A stretch of DNA of 32,077 nt from an uncultured Nostocoides sp. (GTDB lineage Bacteria > Actinomycetota > Actinomycetes > Actinomycetales > Dermatophilaceae): the NCBI GenBank assembly GCA_937907685.1, contig CALCXF010000038.1, positions 1 through 32,077 of the forward strand, given 5' to 3'. The notes beneath the pieces were generated by a model. The model saw only the letters and a program-made list of their open reading frames with translations, had not been told where the DNA came from and searched no databases. The position numbers were made by a program, and so were the translations under genes. Of this stretch, positions 30,635 through 32,077 are shown piece by piece (within the stretch, counting starts at the first letter, position 1; each line of letters starts with the position of its first letter).

Positions 30635-31618
30635 TCAGGAGCGGTTGACCGCGGCAGTGACGGGTTGCCACGCCGGCTGCCCGTCGAATCCGGGCGCCTG
30701 CGTGAGGGCCCGACTGTCGCCCGTCGCGACATCGACGACGTAGACGTCCCACGACCCGTCCGCGTCCGTGTAGTACGCCAGCGACCGGCCGTCCGGTGAC
30801 CACCGTGGCCGTTCCTCCGACGCCGACTCGGCGACGACCGACCGGTGACCGGTTCCGTCCGCGGCGACGACGGCGATGTCGAAGCCGGCCGACGTCACGA
30901 CGTTGTACGCCAGCCGCGACCCGTCGACGGTCCAGGCCGGGTTGATGCCCCGCACCGGCTGCGGCAGGAGCGGCTCCTCCACGCTGGTGTCGGGGTCTAC
31001 CGCGCGGAGCTCTGGGACGCCGCTGCGCGTGGTCGCGAAGCCGATCCGCGAGCCGTCCGGCGACCACTGCGGCTTGTCGTCCAGCCCGGGGGAGTTCACC
31101 AGCTGGCGGACGTTCGACCCATCGACGTCCATGACGAAGATGTCCCAGTCGCCGTCCCGGTTGGAGCTGAAGGCGAGGCGACGTCCGTCCGGCGACCAGC
31201 TCGGGTAGAAGTTCGCGGCCGCGTCGCGGGTGACCTGCGTGAGTCCTGACCCGTCCATGGAGATGAGGTAGATGTCGCTCGTTCTGGATGACCCAGCGTT
31301 GAACGCGAGCCGCCGGCCGTCGGCTGACCAGGCCGGGTGCGACACCGCAGGCAGCTCCTCCGTCAGCCGCCGCACATCTGAGCCGTCCGGGTCCATGAGA
31401 AAGAGCGCGTCGACGCCCTCGCGATCGGAGACGAAAGCGATCAGCCCAGCCTGGCTCCCGGACGGCGGAGGCGCCGTCGGCTGACGGGAGGAGGGCTCGG
31501 GGTCTGGCGACGTGGTCGTACACCCGAGGGCCGTGCACACGACGAGCCCGGCCGACAGCGCCGTGCTGCGCAGCCTCGGTCCGTGCACCGTCCGCACGCT
31601 CCCGAGTCTGGGCGGCAT
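30635..31618 (-). CDS. TolB-like beta-propeller lipoprotein
   Basis: The 327-aa product has a lipoprotein signal with lipobox LGC (SAGLVVCTALGCTTT), a Pro/Ser linker, then six or so PD40 blades, each with a WSPDGRRLAF-like strand: HPAWSADGRRLAFN, YPSWSPDGRRLAFSSNRDG, KPQWSPDGSRIGFAT, NPAWTVDGSRLAYN, RPRWSPDGRSLAYYTD. These proteins resemble TolB-type propellers and usually act in the cell envelope; the partner is unknown. The ATG at 31618 is chosen because the signal peptide then starts about 18 residues later with a basic region. It is convergent with helR. Confidence 0.85.
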   Translation of the reverse strand: MPPRLGSVRTVHGPRLRSTALSAGLVVCTALGCTTTSPDPEPSSRQPTAPPPSGSQAGLIAFVSDREGVDALFLMDPDGSDVRRLTEELPAVSHPAWSADGRRLAFNAGSSRTSDIYLISMDGSGLTQVTRDAAANFYPSWSPDGRRLAFSSNRDGDWDIFVMDVDGSNVRQLVNSPGLDDKPQWSPDGSRIGFATTRSGVPELRAVDPDTSVEEPLLPQPVRGINPAWTVDGSRLAYNVVTSAGFDIAVVAADGTGHRSVVAESASEERPRWSPDGRSLAYYTDADGSWDVYVVDVATGDSRALTQAPGFDGQPAWQPVTAAVNRS

Positions 31619-31767
31619 CCGGCGGCCTGCCAAGGGTCCGCACCCCACCGTGTCCCAACCGTTGCGTCGCGGGAGGCTGCGCTCTTGCGGCGGCGCCGTC
31701 CCTGACGGCACGGACCCCGACCGCGCATCCGCAGGTCGGGGCCGATGTCCTCTGTCTCAACACAGAG

Positions 31768-31808
31768 CGCGCCCGAGGGATTCGAACCCCTAACCTTCTG
31801 ATCCGTAG
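31768..31808 (-). tRNA. 3' part of a tRNA-Arg(ACG)-like gene, probable attachment site
   Basis: On the minus strand the sequence runs from CTACGGATCAGAAGG (anticodon loop with ACG and 3' anticodon stem) through GGTTAGGGG, the T-loop TTCGAAT and CCCTCGGGCGC. Upstream of this, no D-arm or 5' acceptor strand is present, so the gene is only a fragment. The T-stem is also one base short of canonical pairing. A 3' tRNA fragment alone is what remains at the far end of an element integrated into a tRNA gene. Confidence 0.6.
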
Positions 31809-31944
31809 CAACTCAATCGATCCGACCCCAACCGAAGCAGCCCGCCCTCAGACGAAGCCAGATCAGATGTTTGCGCAGCTCAAAGGCGTGAGGACGCGCC
31901 AGGGCGGGCCTCGTCGGGGTGTTGCGGAACTGAGATCCCGCGGA

Positions 31945-31966
31945 ATTTTGGGTCACATTCTGGGTC
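31945..31966. repeat. Two 10-bp direct repeats, possible integrase arm sites
   Basis: ATTTTGGGTC (31945-31954) and ATTCTGGGTC (31957-31966) are spaced by two bases, about 140 bp from the tRNA fragment. Tyrosine integrases often bind short tandem arm-type sites next to the attachment core. Confidence 0.4.
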
Positions 31967-32047
31967 CGTCAGCAGAACGTCAACAAGGAGATGGGCGGGC
32001 CGGGCGCCAGCTACGACCTGTGCTACCGGGTGCGGCGAGAAGAAGTT

Positions 32048-32068
32048 TTTACGGCACGCCGCCGTAAA
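32048..32068. repeat. 8-bp inverted repeat near the window end
   Basis: TTTACGGC and GCCGTAAA flank a 5-base loop. It may be a terminator or part of the mobile-element end. Confidence 0.4.
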
Positions 32069-32077
32069 GGGCGTGGT

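Larger units (their letters stand above)
31619..32077. other. Gene-free end region with tRNA fragment and repeats
   Basis: No coding frame with family similarity is visible. Short open frames on both strands lack motifs; one plus frame (after 31985) is open to the window end but has no recognised start. The interval holds the upstream sequence of the lipoprotein gene, a tRNA-Arg 3' fragment, a pair of 10-bp direct repeats and a palindrome near the right edge. Sequence right of about 31806 is locally richer in A/T than the genes to its left. Confidence 0.5.

Noticed and set aside
28200-31811. A 1203-codon open frame on the minus strand
   Set aside because: It runs antisense to helR, whose motifs are unmistakable, and is rich in Arg, Gly, Pro and Val without any domain. 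Long antisense frames are common at this GC content.

Overview
The window is very GC-rich with strong G/C bias at third codon positions. It carries typical actinobacterial families: an ArsC next to an MSMEG_6728-family protein, HelR, a sigma factor tied to an RsbR/S/T module, and several apparently leaderless genes. It reads as chromosome of a high-GC actinobacterium. An Intrasporangiaceae-like genus (Janibacter, Knoellia, Phycicoccus type) is a guess from gene style, not shown by a marker gene.

Layout. 1-4828: a partial AbiEi/DUF559-type protein, an alkyltransferase-like protein with a PQQ-type sugar dehydrogenase lipoprotein, a small membrane protein, an AlaA-type aminotransferase and a fluC/crcB pair. 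4900-9406: a secreted subtilisin-like protease, small membrane proteins, a YiiX-like papain-fold protein, a VOC protein, and an ArsR regulator coupled to an SRPBCC protein. 9493-14501: a xylose locus, with xylA-xylB on the minus strand and a divergent ROK repressor followed by a mutarotase. 14599-15968: an MSMEG_6728-family protein, arsenate reductase and a small membrane ORF. 16213-18930: a stress/envelope cluster (60-aa protein, membrane protein, PRC-barrel/DUF2382 protein, CmpX-like channel). 19144-23413: a TetR regulator, a coiled-coil protein, a META lipoprotein, a membrane protein and a two-gene ABC exporter. 23502-27089: a stressosome-type regulatory locus. 27215-31618: a cupin, a small secreted protein, HelR and a TolB-like propeller lipoprotein. 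31768-32077: the 3' part of a tRNA-Arg followed by sequence that looks like the edge of an integrated element.

The most unusual part is 23502-27089. One protein joins ECF-type sigma regions 2 and 4, an HxxxCxxC zinc-binding anti-sigma-like motif, and an RsbT-like switch kinase. Downstream, in overlapping or tightly spaced frames, lie an RsbR-like protein, an RsbS-like STAS protein and a free-standing RsbU N-terminal domain with no phosphatase. The classical partner-switching chain therefore appears shortened so that the kinase module is part of the sigma factor. A bipartite element, GCGTCATG-N13-GGCGTCTTCA, occurs twice: upstream of the three-gene mini-operon next to the sigma gene, and upstream of the CmpX/PRC-barrel stress cluster 8 kb away. 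It is a good candidate for the promoter this sigma factor reads, and would connect the two loci into one regulon.

Other regulatory signals include a rifamycin-associated-element-like palindrome before helR, a palindrome across the xylA/xylR divergent promoters, a 7-bp inverted repeat over the -35 of the arsR gene, and a GTTTAC/GTAAAC palindrome between the tetR and cmpX-like genes.
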